A DNA stretch of 64,000 bases, taken from NCBI RefSeq assembly GCF_001417775.1, contig NZ_BBZJ01000032.1, positions 45,121 to 109,120 of the forward strand, written 5' to 3'. The position numbers and the translations under genes were made by a program. The notes below the pieces were generated by a model that was given only the letters and a program-made list of their open reading frames with translations, did not search any database and had not been told where the DNA came from. This document shows positions 8,404 through 17,026 of this stretch, one piece after another. The DNA is from Streptomyces sp. TP-A0356. GTDB taxonomy: Bacteria; Actinomycetota; Actinomycetes; Streptomycetales; Streptomycetaceae. Every line of letters begins with the position of its first letter. Position 1 is the stretch's first letter.

Positions 8404-9510
8404 TTACTTCTCCTGCTGCTTGCGCCAGCGAATCCCGGCTTCGATGAACCCGTCGATCTCTCCGTTGAACACGGCCTCGGGGTTGCCGACTTCGTACTCG
8501 GTCCGCAGGTCCTTGACCATCTGGTAGGGGTGCAGGACGTACGAACGCATCTGGTTGCCCCAGGAGTTGCCGCCGTCGCCCTTGAGGGCGTCCATCTTGG
8601 CCTGCTCCTCCTGCCGGCGCCGCTCGAGCAGCTTGGCCTGCAGAACGTTCATCGCGGTGGCCCTGTTCTGGATCTGGGACCGCTCGTTCTGGCAGGTGAC
8701 GACGATACCGGTGGGGAGGTGCGTGATACGCACGGCCGAGTCGGTCGTGTTCACGCCCTGACCGCCGGGGCCGGAGGAGCGGAACACATCGACCCGCAGG
8801 TCCGACTCGTCGATCTCGACGTGGTCGGACTGCTCGACGACGGGAAGGATCTCCACACCCGCGAAGGAGGTCTGCCGCCGCCCCTGGTTGTCGTACGGGG
8901 AGATCCGGACGAGCCGGTGGGTGCCCTGCTCCACGGAGAGGGTGCCGTAGGCGTACGGCGACTGGACGGCGAAGGTCGTGGACTTGATCCCGGCCTCTTC
9001 GGCGTACGACGTCTCGTAGATCTCGGTCTTGTAGCCGTGCTGCTCGGCCCAGCGCAGGTACATGCGCTGCAGCTTCTCGGCGAAGTCGGCGGCGTCGACT
9101 CCACCGGCCTCGGCGCGGATGTTGACGAGCGCCTCACGGGCGTCGTACTCACCGCTGAGGAGCGTGCGCACCTCCATCTCGTCCAATGCCTTCCTGACAT
9201 CGGCGAGCTCGGCCTCGGCCTCCGCCCGGGTCTCCGGGTCGTCCTCGGCCTCGGCGAGCTCGAAGAGCACACCGAGGTCGTCGATCCGGCCACGCAGGGT
9301 CTCGGCCTTCCTCACCTCGGCCTGCAGGTGGGAGAGCTTGCTGGTGATCTTCTGCGCCTCGTCCGGGTTGTCCCACAGGGACGGCGCGGCCGCCTGCTCC
9401 TCGAGCACGGCGATGTCTGCCCTCAGCTTTTCGAGGTCCAGAACGGCCTCGATCGACTCCATGGTCGAGGAGAGGGACTTGAGCTCTTCGGATACATCGA
9501 CGACTGCCAC
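8404..9510 (-). CDS. prfB: Peptide chain release factor 2
   Basis: 368 residues from the GTG at 9510 (VAVVDVSEELKSLSSTMES). It carries the GGQ motif (GPGGQGVNTTDSAVR) that triggers peptidyl-tRNA hydrolysis. The stop-codon recognition region is near the middle of the protein. RF2 reads UGA and UAA. The frame is continuous, so the programmed +1 frameshift that autoregulates RF2 in E. coli is absent, as reported for other Actinobacteria. The reading frame is open for another 65 codons upstream but that part is Arg/Pro/Gly-rich and unlike RF2. Confidence 0.96.
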   Translation of the reverse strand: MAVVDVSEELKSLSSTMESIEAVLDLEKLRADIAVLEEQAAAPSLWDNPDEAQKITSKLSHLQAEVRKAETLRGRIDDLGVLFELAEAEDDPETRAEAEAELADVRKALDEMEVRTLLSGEYDAREALVNIRAEAGGVDAADFAEKLQRMYLRWAEQHGYKTEIYETSYAEEAGIKSTTFAVQSPYAYGTLSVEQGTHRLVRISPYDNQGRRQTSFAGVEILPVVEQSDHVEIDESDLRVDVFRSSGPGGQGVNTTDSAVRITHLPTGIVVTCQNERSQIQNRATAMNVLQAKLLERRRQEEQAKMDALKGDGGNSWGNQMRSYVLHPYQMVKDLRTEYEVGNPEAVFNGEIDGFIEAGIRWRKQQEK

Positions 9511-9717
9511 GCATCCAGCGTAACGGCTCCGCCGGACAGCCAAGGCCGGGTGACCGCCGGTTACGGAAGCTCCCGGGGGTGCGGTGCGCCTCCGGGGGCT
9601 GCCGCCCCGGGACGCACGTCCACCGGCCTGCACGGGCCGGTCCTCGAACGCCGGACGGGCTGGTAGCGCCTGACCAGGGTGATGAGGCGCCCCGGCCGCC
9701 GCCACGGTTCCAGGACC

Positions 9718-10950
9718 CTAGGGCGACGCCGGGGCCGAGTTCTTCGTGTCGGAGGGCCGGGTGCCGTCGTCACCCGACGTGGCCAGCCACGCGCCGACCC
9801 CGATCGCCGCCAGCAGCGCCGCCGTCACGGCACCCAGGGCGATCCGGCGACGGCGGGCCTGGGCGCGGTGGCGGGCCGAACCGGGGCGGGGGGCGCCCGT
9901 CGCCCGGGGCGCGCGGGCCGTGCCACGAGCGCCGCCCGCCAGCTCGTCCGGCGCCGGTACCCGCATCGACGTGTGGGTGTCCCGGTTGGAGTCCGGCTGC
10001 GCCCCCGGCACCAGCGGCACCGCCCCACGGCGCACCCGCACCGCGGCGGGGTCGCCCGGCGCGGCCGCCTCGTACGGCTCCTCGGCGGACTCCGCCTCCG
10101 GCTCGTCGACGTCCAGCGGCGGCATCCCGGCCAGCAGCGGCAACTGCTCGCGCAGCCGTGCCGCCAGTTCCGACGCCCTCAGCCGCGACGCCGGCGCCTT
10201 CGCCAGACACTGCACGATCAGCTGCCACAGCTCCTCCGGGATGCCGGGCAGGGGCACCACGGTCTCCGTGACATGGCGGCGCAGCACCGCGCCCGGGTGG
10301 CCGCCGCCGAACGGCGTGAAGCCCGCCAGCAGCTCGTACAGCACGGTCGCCAGCGCGTAGATGTCCACCGCCGCCCTCGGCGGCAGGCCCTCCACTATCT
10401 CGGGCGCCAGGTAGTCGGGAGTGCCGATGATCTTCGTCGCCCGGGTGCGGCGCGGCGAATCGATCAGCTTCGCCACACCGAAGTCCGTCAGCAGCGCCGG
10501 GTGCGCGCCGCCCGGGCCCAGCGGTCCCTGCATGTCCAGCAGCACGTTCTCCGGCTTCACGTCCCGGTGGACCACCCCGGCCGCGTGTGCCGCCGCCAGT
10601 CCCTCGGCCACGTCCGCCACGATCGCCACCGCCGCCTCGGGCGCCAGACGGCGCTCGCGGTCCAGCCGGGTGCGCAGATCCGTCCCCCGGACCAGGTCCA
10701 TGACCAGCGCCAGGTCGTTGCCGTCCACGACCAGGTCGCGTACGGAGACCACATGCGGGTGGTCGAGCCCCAGCAGCGCCGTGCGCTCCTGGACGAAGCG
10801 GCCCACGAGCTCCTGGTCGGACGCGAGGTCCTCCCTCAGCAGCTTGATGGCGACGGGCCCCTCCGGCCCCTCGCCCAGCCACACCGTGCCGGCGCTCCCC
10901 CGTCCCAGGATCTGGTTCGCGGTGTACCGGCTGCCGATCTTCCGTGCCAA
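9718..10950 (-). CDS. pkaB: Membrane-anchored Ser/Thr protein kinase (PkaB type)
   Basis: 410 residues from the TTG at 10950, with AGGAG six bases ahead fixing the start. Hanks kinase domain about 1-270: glycine loop GRGSAGTVWLG, ATP-lysine in VAIKLLRED, catalytic loop HRDVKPENVLL, DFGVAKL and an APE segment (YLAPEIVEG). A Pro/Ala-rich linker follows, then a single C-terminal membrane helix (IALGAVTAALLAAIGVGAWLA) and a short extracytoplasmic tail. No PASTA or other sensor domain. It lies beside a second kinase of the same strand; the pair matches pkaB/pkaA of S. coelicolor. Confidence 0.9.
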   Translation of the reverse strand: MARKIGSRYTANQILGRGSAGTVWLGEGPEGPVAIKLLREDLASDQELVGRFVQERTALLGLDHPHVVSVRDLVVDGNDLALVMDLVRGTDLRTRLDRERRLAPEAAVAIVADVAEGLAAAHAAGVVHRDVKPENVLLDMQGPLGPGGAHPALLTDFGVAKLIDSPRRTRATKIIGTPDYLAPEIVEGLPPRAAVDIYALATVLYELLAGFTPFGGGHPGAVLRRHVTETVVPLPGIPEELWQLIVQCLAKAPASRLRASELAARLREQLPLLAGMPPLDVDEPEAESAEEPYEAAAPGDPAAVRVRRGAVPLVPGAQPDSNRDTHTSMRVPAPDELAGGARGTARAPRATGAPRPGSARHRAQARRRRIALGAVTAALLAAIGVGAWLATSGDDGTRPSDTKNSAPASP

Positions 10951-11155
10951 GACTGCTCCTACTGGGGACGCGAGTTGCCGACGCTGCGCCGTTCCGGGGC
11001 CGTGACGTCAGCGGCCGACGCCGCGCGCGCCCGAAACCCCGGTCGACAAAACTACGCGTCCGGAGGGGCAACCTTCACTGCCGAGACGGAAATCACCCGT
11101 CAGATGTCGACAAATCCCCAAGCTCGCAGGGTCCTTGGGCCGACGGGCCCGGCCG

Positions 11156-12778
11156 TCACTTCCCGTTGAGCTTCCCGATCCACCCGCTGACCTTGCCGAA
11201 CCAGTCGCCCAGCATCGTCCAGTACGACTTCGTCGTACCGATCCAGTGCTGCAGCGGACTGAACTCCCACACCAGCCACCCGGCGACGAACAGGATGAGG
11301 AGCGTGAACAGGCAGCCCTTCAGACAGCCCAGTCCCGGGATCTTCATCGGGTTGGCACTGCGCTGCCGCGGCGGCCGGGGCTCGCGCGCCGGACGCGGGG
11401 CCGGCTGCTGGGGTGCGGGCGCGTGACGCTGCGGCTGCTGCTGCGGAGCGGGCGCGTACTGCTGCCGCTGGGGCGCGTACTGCGGCTGCTGCCGTGGCCG
11501 GCCGTACCCGGGGGCGGGCTGCTGCGGGCGCGCCACCTGCCGCTGCGGGCGGCGGCGCAGCGGGTCCTCGCCGGGGTCGAGGTAGGCCTGGACCTGCGTC
11601 TGTTCGTTGCGGTCACGGGCCGCGCGCAGCTGGCTCTGCCAGGGGTGCGGCTCCTCGGCCCGCGGCTGCCCGCCGGGCTCGTGCGGCGGCACCGGCGGCA
11701 GCACGGCCGTCGGGTCGGCGGCCCCGTTCCTGGGCAGGACGGCGGTGGGGTCCGCGGCGCCCGGCGAGGTGTGCGGCAGGACGCTGGTCGCCGCGTTCGG
11801 GTCGTACCCGGCCGCGCCCTGCGGCAGGACCTGCGTCGGGTCGGCGGAGCCGGGGACGGCGGCCGGGGCCGGGTCCGGCGCGAGCAGCGCGCCCACCCCG
11901 TCCGCGGCGGCGATCTGCGCGGAGTTCGCGTGCACGCCGACACCCTCGGCGACGACCCGCAGCGCCCGCGCCAGGTTCTCGGCGCTGGGCCGCTGCGCCG
12001 GGTTCTTGCGCAGGCAGCGCTCTATGACCGTCCACAGCGGTTCGGGCACCGTCGAGGGGCGGCGCGGCTCGGCGCTCAGGTGCTGGTGGAGCACTTCCAG
12101 GGCGGAGCCGCCGGAGAACGGGGGGCGCCCGGTGACCAGCTCGTACAGCAGGATGCCGGCGCCGTAGATGTCGACGGCGGAGGTCTGCGGGCGGCCCTCG
12201 GCCGACTCGGGGGCCACGTACGCGGGCGTGCCCACGAACTCGTGCGTACGGGTGAGGCCCGGGGAGTCGGCCAGCCGGGCGATGCCGAAGTCGGTCAGCA
12301 TCGGGTGCATCTGGCCGTCGTACTGCTTGAGCAGGACGTTCGCCGGCTTCAGGTCACGGTGGACGACGCCGTCGGCGTGGCTCGCCGCCAGAGCGTCGGC
12401 GATCTGCGCGGTGAGCAGGGCCGCGGCGACCGGCGTGAAGGGACCGTTCTCGCGCAGGTAGCGGTGCAGGTCGGGGCCTTCGACGAGGTCCATGACCAGC
12501 GCCAGCAGATCGCCCTCGACCACCAGGTCGCGCACCCGCACGATGTTCGGGTGGGTCAGCCTGAGCAGGACGGACCGCTCCCGCAGGAACCGCATGACGA
12601 TGTCCGCGTCGCTCGCCAGCTCTTCCTTGAGGACCTTGATCGCCACGGTCTCGCCGGGCTGGCCCGCGACGGCAGCCTCGGCGCCCGCGGCCTCACGCTG
12701 GCGGGCTCGCCAGACGGTGCCCGTGGCGCCGCGTCCGAGCGGCTCCTCGAGCAGGTACTTGCTGCCTACCGGCCGCAC
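11156..12778 (-). CDS. pkaA: Membrane-anchored Ser/Thr protein kinase (PkaA type)
   Basis: 540 residues from the GTG at 12778 (VRPVGSKYLLEEPLGRGATG), close to the length I recall for PkaA (about 543). Kinase motifs are complete: GRGATGTVWRA, VAIKVLKEE, HRDLKPANVLL, DFGIARL and YVAPESAEG. The C-terminal half is a Pro/Gln/Ala-rich low-complexity linker with VLP-type repeats (TQVLPQGA, TSVLPHTS, TAVLPRNG, TAVLPPVP). One membrane helix near the C-terminus (CLFTLLILFVAGWLVW) follows, then about 40 extracytoplasmic residues. It diverges from an FHA-domain protein, a plausible phospho-Thr reader for one of these kinases. Confidence 0.9.
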   Translation of the reverse strand: MRPVGSKYLLEEPLGRGATGTVWRARQREAAGAEAAVAGQPGETVAIKVLKEELASDADIVMRFLRERSVLLRLTHPNIVRVRDLVVEGDLLALVMDLVEGPDLHRYLRENGPFTPVAAALLTAQIADALAASHADGVVHRDLKPANVLLKQYDGQMHPMLTDFGIARLADSPGLTRTHEFVGTPAYVAPESAEGRPQTSAVDIYGAGILLYELVTGRPPFSGGSALEVLHQHLSAEPRRPSTVPEPLWTVIERCLRKNPAQRPSAENLARALRVVAEGVGVHANSAQIAAADGVGALLAPDPAPAAVPGSADPTQVLPQGAAGYDPNAATSVLPHTSPGAADPTAVLPRNGAADPTAVLPPVPPHEPGGQPRAEEPHPWQSQLRAARDRNEQTQVQAYLDPGEDPLRRRPQRQVARPQQPAPGYGRPRQQPQYAPQRQQYAPAPQQQPQRHAPAPQQPAPRPAREPRPPRQRSANPMKIPGLGCLKGCLFTLLILFVAGWLVWEFSPLQHWIGTTKSYWTMLGDWFGKVSGWIGKLNGK

Positions 12779-13306
12779 GTCATGCGCTCCCTGCTGCTTG
12801 CTTGTCTGGTCGGTCCACCGTTCTGGAGGTGTTCCGACCCACTGTAGTGCCGCAGAACCTGGCACCGGGCTGTCGACGGCCTGTGCGTCCGCGGCCGCTT
12901 CGCACAGCCGTGGACGTCGGCGGGCACATCGCCGTTCCCGTCTCCGTGCGCCGTCCCCCCGGGGGGCCGCGCGTGATGTCCGTTGCTTCGCATGTCTGGT
13001 GTACGTACGAGGTTCCCGTACGTGTTCGATGAGAAGACGCTCGCTTCGGTTCACTCGGTTGCCAGATCCGGGCGTGACCGATCTCAAGCGGACCCCCGCG
13101 GAGCACTGGTCAGGCACTTTTACGGGCAGAGCCGACCAATCAAGATCACTTGGCGCCGGGCGGCGGGCGCACTGTCGGTGGCAGGTGCGAGGATGCATCC
13201 CGTACTGGCCGATGTGCTCGTGTGCGGTGGGGGAAGTCGCGGTGGGGACCGCGGCGCGGCCCCGTCCCCGTCCCCGGGCGCCGCGCAGAAGGGACCGCTG
13301 ACGGCG
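12779..13306. other. Divergent intergenic region, pkaA kinase and FHA-ATPase
   Basis: 528 bases separating divergent starts. I see no supported gene. The reading frame of the FHA protein stays open through it, and an ATG at 13193 would add 38 residues rich in Gly, Pro and Ser. Both promoters presumably lie here. A GTACGTACG-containing stretch near 13006-13023 has short inverted repeats of unknown meaning. Confidence 0.5.
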
Positions 13307-16300
13307 ATGCAGATCCGGCTGACCGTCCTAGACCCGCTGGGCCCGCCCCCGGAGTCACGGGCGCGCGCCGCGAGCTGCGACGTGCTGGTCACCGCGCCCG
13401 CCGGGACGGCGCTGGCCGCGGTGGCCTCGGGCCTGGCCTCGGCGGTCGGCGGAGGCGACGGTCCCGTCGTGCTGTACGCGGGCGCGGAGCGACTGGACGC
13501 ACAGCGCTGCACGCTCGGCGAGCCACCGCTGCTGGACGGTGCGGTGCTGACCCTTGGCGCCCCGGCGGAACCGGGCCCCGAGCCCGACGAGGACGCGGCC
13601 CAGCTGCACGTCGTCGCGGGCCCGGACGCGGGCGGCGTCCATCTGCTGCACGGCGGCGTGATCCGCATAGGCCGCTCCGCCGACGCGGACGTCCCGCTGG
13701 ACGACCCGGACGTCTCCAGGCTGCACTGCGCGATCACCGTCGCCGCCGACGGCCGTGTCTCGGTCGCCGACCTCGGCTCCACGAACGGCACCGTGCTGGA
13801 TGGCAGCCCGGTGACCGACCGACCGGTGCGCTTCCCCCGGGGAGCGCTGCTGCGCCTGGGCGAGTCGGCCCTGCGGCTGGCCCCGCCCGGTGGCCCGGGA
13901 TCCGTGGCGACGGCACCGGACGGAGAGGGGCATGTGCGGGTCCTCGGTGCACAGGACCCGGAAGGCCCGGCGGGTCCCGCGCCAGCCGCGGCCGTGCCGC
14001 ACGCGCGCGCGGGAGGCCTGACGGAGCCGGGAAGCGTCAGGGGTGCGGGAACCGCCGCGGCCTCCGGTGTGGACGGCGGCGCCGCAGCGGGGCACCCCTC
14101 CCTCGATCGGAGCCCGTCCCGGGGAGGACAGGGCTCCGTGCCCGGCCCTCGGGAGGGGCGTTCCGCGACGGAGGACCATGCCGGGCGATCCACCGTGTCC
14201 GGGCTCCCGTCCGGGCTGCCCTCCGGGCTCCCCTCCGCGGACACGCAGCACGGCTTCGGCGTCACCGGCTGGGGCGCCTCCGGCGGGGTGGCTCCGGAGG
14301 CGCAGGAGCACGGGCCGCTGGAGGCGCCCTCCCCCGAGGGCCCGGTGGACGAGGGCACGGCGGACCAGGGCCCGGTGGACGAGGGCACGCGCAAGGGCAC
14401 CCCGCCACGTGGCACGGACGTGCCGCCGGGGGTGCGCAGGCGCGGCTTCACCGCGTGGGCGCGACGGCTGACCGGGGGCCGCGGCGACCAGGGCGGCACG
14501 GACCGCATCGCATACGACGACGCCGGTGCGCGGGCGCCCGCGCCCTCCTCCGCCACCCGGGCACCGGAGAAGTGGCCGGACCCCGCGGCGCTGCTGCTGA
14601 CCGCGCTCGGTCCCGGGCCACGGCTGTGGGAGCGGGGCCCCGGTCACCCGGAGGCCCTCACCGTGCGGCTGGGCACGGCCGACCGGGCCGCGCCGGACGG
14701 GGCGCTGCTGCCCGCCGTGCCGGTGACGGCCGGGCTGCGCGAGGTGGGCGCGCTCGGTCTGGCGGGGCCCCGGGCCCGGCTGGCCGGGCTGACCCGTGCG
14801 GTGGTCGCGCAGCTCGCCGCGCTGCACTCCCCCGACTCGCTGGAGCTGGTCCTGATCAGCGCCGACCGCTCCCGGGCGCTGGAGGAGCGCACGGCCGACT
14901 GGTCCTGGCTCGGCTGGCTCCCGCATCTACGCCCTGGCCACGGCCAGGACTGCCGGCTCCTGCTGGCCTACGACCGCGAACAGGCGACCGCCCGCACGGA
15001 GGAACTGCTCCGCCGCCTGGAGGACCATCTGACCGACCCGGTCGGCCACGGGGCCGGGGACCGTACGCCCGGGAGGGGACGCCCCGCCGACACGAGGGGT
15101 ACCAGCCCTTGGGCACCGTCTGCACCTTCCGCGCCTACCACCGCTTCCGCACCATCGGCATCATCGGCATCCTCCATACCGGCGGCACCCCATGACGCTT
15201 GCGAACCTTCCCTGCGAGGTGCCGCCCACCGCCCCTCGTGGGCGCGGGACGAGGACCCGGCGGACGGCGCCTTCCCGGGGCCGTACACCGTGCTGGTCGT
15301 GGACGGCGACCCCGGTGGCGCCGATCTGCGCGAATCCGTGGTGCGGCTGGCGCAGGAGGGGGCGCGGGCCGGGATCCATGTCGTCTGCCTCGCCGACGCG
15401 CCGGCCGCCTCGCCCGCCTCGCCGGTGACGGAGACCTACGAGGCGGCGTGCGCGGCCTCGCCGGTGTTCCGGGAGTGCGGAGCCGTCGGGCTGCTCTGCG
15501 GCGATGTGGCGACGGCGCTGCGGCTGCTGCGGATCGCGCCGTCGGAGGGCGCGGACGCCGCGCGGGCGCCCCGCGCCCCGGTGGGGAACGGCACGGTCGC
15601 CGCCGTGGACGCGGTGTCCCCGGCGTGGGCGGAGCGGTTCGCGAGGGCGCTCGCCCCGCTGCGCACGGACGGCGGCGGGGACCGGCACGCACGCGTGTCG
15701 GCACCGTTGCCCCAGGCGGCGCGGCTGCTGGACGAGCTGGGACTGGCGCGGGCCACCCCGGCCTCGCTGATGGCGCGGTGGGCGGACGCGACGGACGACT
15801 TGGAGTCACGGGGCGGACGCGCCTGGGCAGTACTCGGCGCCGGGCCGCGCGGCCCGGTGTCCGTGGACCTCGCCGCCGAGGGTCCGCATCTGCTGCTGGA
15901 GGGGCCGCCCGGCAGTGGTCGTACGGAGTTGCTGCGCTCCATCGCCGCGTCGCTCGCGGCGGCCGAGCGCCCGGACCGGCTGGGGATCGTGCTCGTCGAC
16001 GGCCGCGACTGCGGGGCGAACGGCGGCACCGGCGGGGACGGCCTGCGGGTCTGTACGGACCTGCCGCACGTGACCACGCACCTGGCGGCCAACGACCCCG
16101 TGCGCATGCGGGAGTTCGCCCAGTCGCTGAGCGCCGAGCTGAAGCGGCGGGCCGAGCTGCTGGGCCGGCTCGGCTTCGCGGAGTGGCACACCCGGCGCGA
16201 GGTGTCGGGCCGGATGGTGCCGCAGCGAGCGGTGAGTGCGGCCTCGGGCGATCTCGATGCACCGCCGAGCACGACGCTGCGGCTGCGCCCGGCGGCCACG

Positions 16301-16837
16301 CGGCAGCGGACGGAGGCGGGGCCGCCGCTGGCACGGCTGGTCGTGCTGGTCGACGACCTGGACGCGCTGCTCTCCCCGGCGCTGGGCTCGCCGGGCCGCC
16401 CGGCGGCCGGATCGGTCGTACGGGCGCTGGAGGCGGTGGCCAGGGACGGGGAGCGGCTCGGGGTGCACCTCGTGGCCGCCGCCGGCCCGGGCGGACGGAC
16501 GGCCCAGTGGGAGCCGACCCGCACGGCCTCGCTCCGCATCACCCTGGAGGCGGTGTCGTCCGGCCCGGACGAACCGGCGCCGGGGCGCGGGAAGTTGACG
16601 CGGCCGGACGGCAGGGTGACGCCCTTCCAGAGCGGGCGGATCACCGGCCGTATCCCCCGCACGGCGACGCTCCGGCCCACGGTCGTCCCCCTGGAGTGGC
16701 ACCGTATGGGCGATCCCCCGGCCCGCCGCCCGGTGCGCGAACTGGGCAACGGCCCGACGGACTTGGCCCTGCTGGCGAGCGCGCTGGAGCGGGCGGCTCG
16801 GTCGGTGTCGGCGACGGAGGTGCCGTCGCTGTTGTAA
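13307..16837 (+). CDS. FHA-domain / FtsK-SpoIIIE-like P-loop ATPase
   Basis: 1176 residues from the ATG at 13307 (MQIRLTVLDPLGPP). An N-terminal ubiquitin-like or EccC-like region (1-95) is followed by an FHA domain at about 119-175 with RIGRSADADVPL, SRLHC and STNGT, the phosphothreonine-reading signature. Then comes a low-complexity Pro/Gly linker (about 200-410) including a GLPS repeat. The C-terminal part is an FtsK/EccC-like ATPase with Walker A GPPGSGRTE near 866 and Walker B LVVLVDDLDALL near 1010. It diverges from two Ser/Thr kinase genes, so kinase-dependent regulation is likely but inferred. Translocation substrate unknown. Confidence 0.82.
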   Translation: MQIRLTVLDPLGPPPESRARAASCDVLVTAPAGTALAAVASGLASAVGGGDGPVVLYAGAERLDAQRCTLGEPPLLDGAVLTLGAPAEPGPEPDEDAAQLHVVAGPDAGGVHLLHGGVIRIGRSADADVPLDDPDVSRLHCAITVAADGRVSVADLGSTNGTVLDGSPVTDRPVRFPRGALLRLGESALRLAPPGGPGSVATAPDGEGHVRVLGAQDPEGPAGPAPAAAVPHARAGGLTEPGSVRGAGTAAASGVDGGAAAGHPSLDRSPSRGGQGSVPGPREGRSATEDHAGRSTVSGLPSGLPSGLPSADTQHGFGVTGWGASGGVAPEAQEHGPLEAPSPEGPVDEGTADQGPVDEGTRKGTPPRGTDVPPGVRRRGFTAWARRLTGGRGDQGGTDRIAYDDAGARAPAPSSATRAPEKWPDPAALLLTALGPGPRLWERGPGHPEALTVRLGTADRAAPDGALLPAVPVTAGLREVGALGLAGPRARLAGLTRAVVAQLAALHSPDSLELVLISADRSRALEERTADWSWLGWLPHLRPGHGQDCRLLLAYDREQATARTEELLRRLEDHLTDPVGHGAGDRTPGRGRPADTRGTSPWAPSAPSAPTTASAPSASSASSIPAAPHDACEPSLRGAAHRPSWARDEDPADGAFPGPYTVLVVDGDPGGADLRESVVRLAQEGARAGIHVVCLADAPAASPASPVTETYEAACAASPVFRECGAVGLLCGDVATALRLLRIAPSEGADAARAPRAPVGNGTVAAVDAVSPAWAERFARALAPLRTDGGGDRHARVSAPLPQAARLLDELGLARATPASLMARWADATDDLESRGGRAWAVLGAGPRGPVSVDLAAEGPHLLLEGPPGSGRTELLRSIAASLAAAERPDRLGIVLVDGRDCGANGGTGGDGLRVCTDLPHVTTHLAANDPVRMREFAQSLSAELKRRAELLGRLGFAEWHTRREVSGRMVPQRAVSAASGDLDAPPSTTLRLRPAATRQRTEAGPPLARLVVLVDDLDALLSPALGSPGRPAAGSVVRALEAVARDGERLGVHLVAAAGPGGRTAQWEPTRTASLRITLEAVSSGPDEPAPGRGKLTRPDGRVTPFQSGRITGRIPRTATLRPTVVPLEWHRMGDPPARRPVRELGNGPTDLALLASALERAARSVSATEVPSLL

Positions 16838-17026
16838 GGGGTCCTTGCACTATGCCCGCCCCTGCCGGGCCGGGGCTCGGCCACGCTGCTCACCGAACGT
16901 CACGACGCGGTCACGATCGGCCGGTTGACACTGCAGGTGCCCTTGCCGCCCCGAACGACCCCGCGTACACCAGAGCGCACGGGACAGCGTCCGCACGTTC
17001 GACGAGGAACGAAGAACGGGGCAGTG

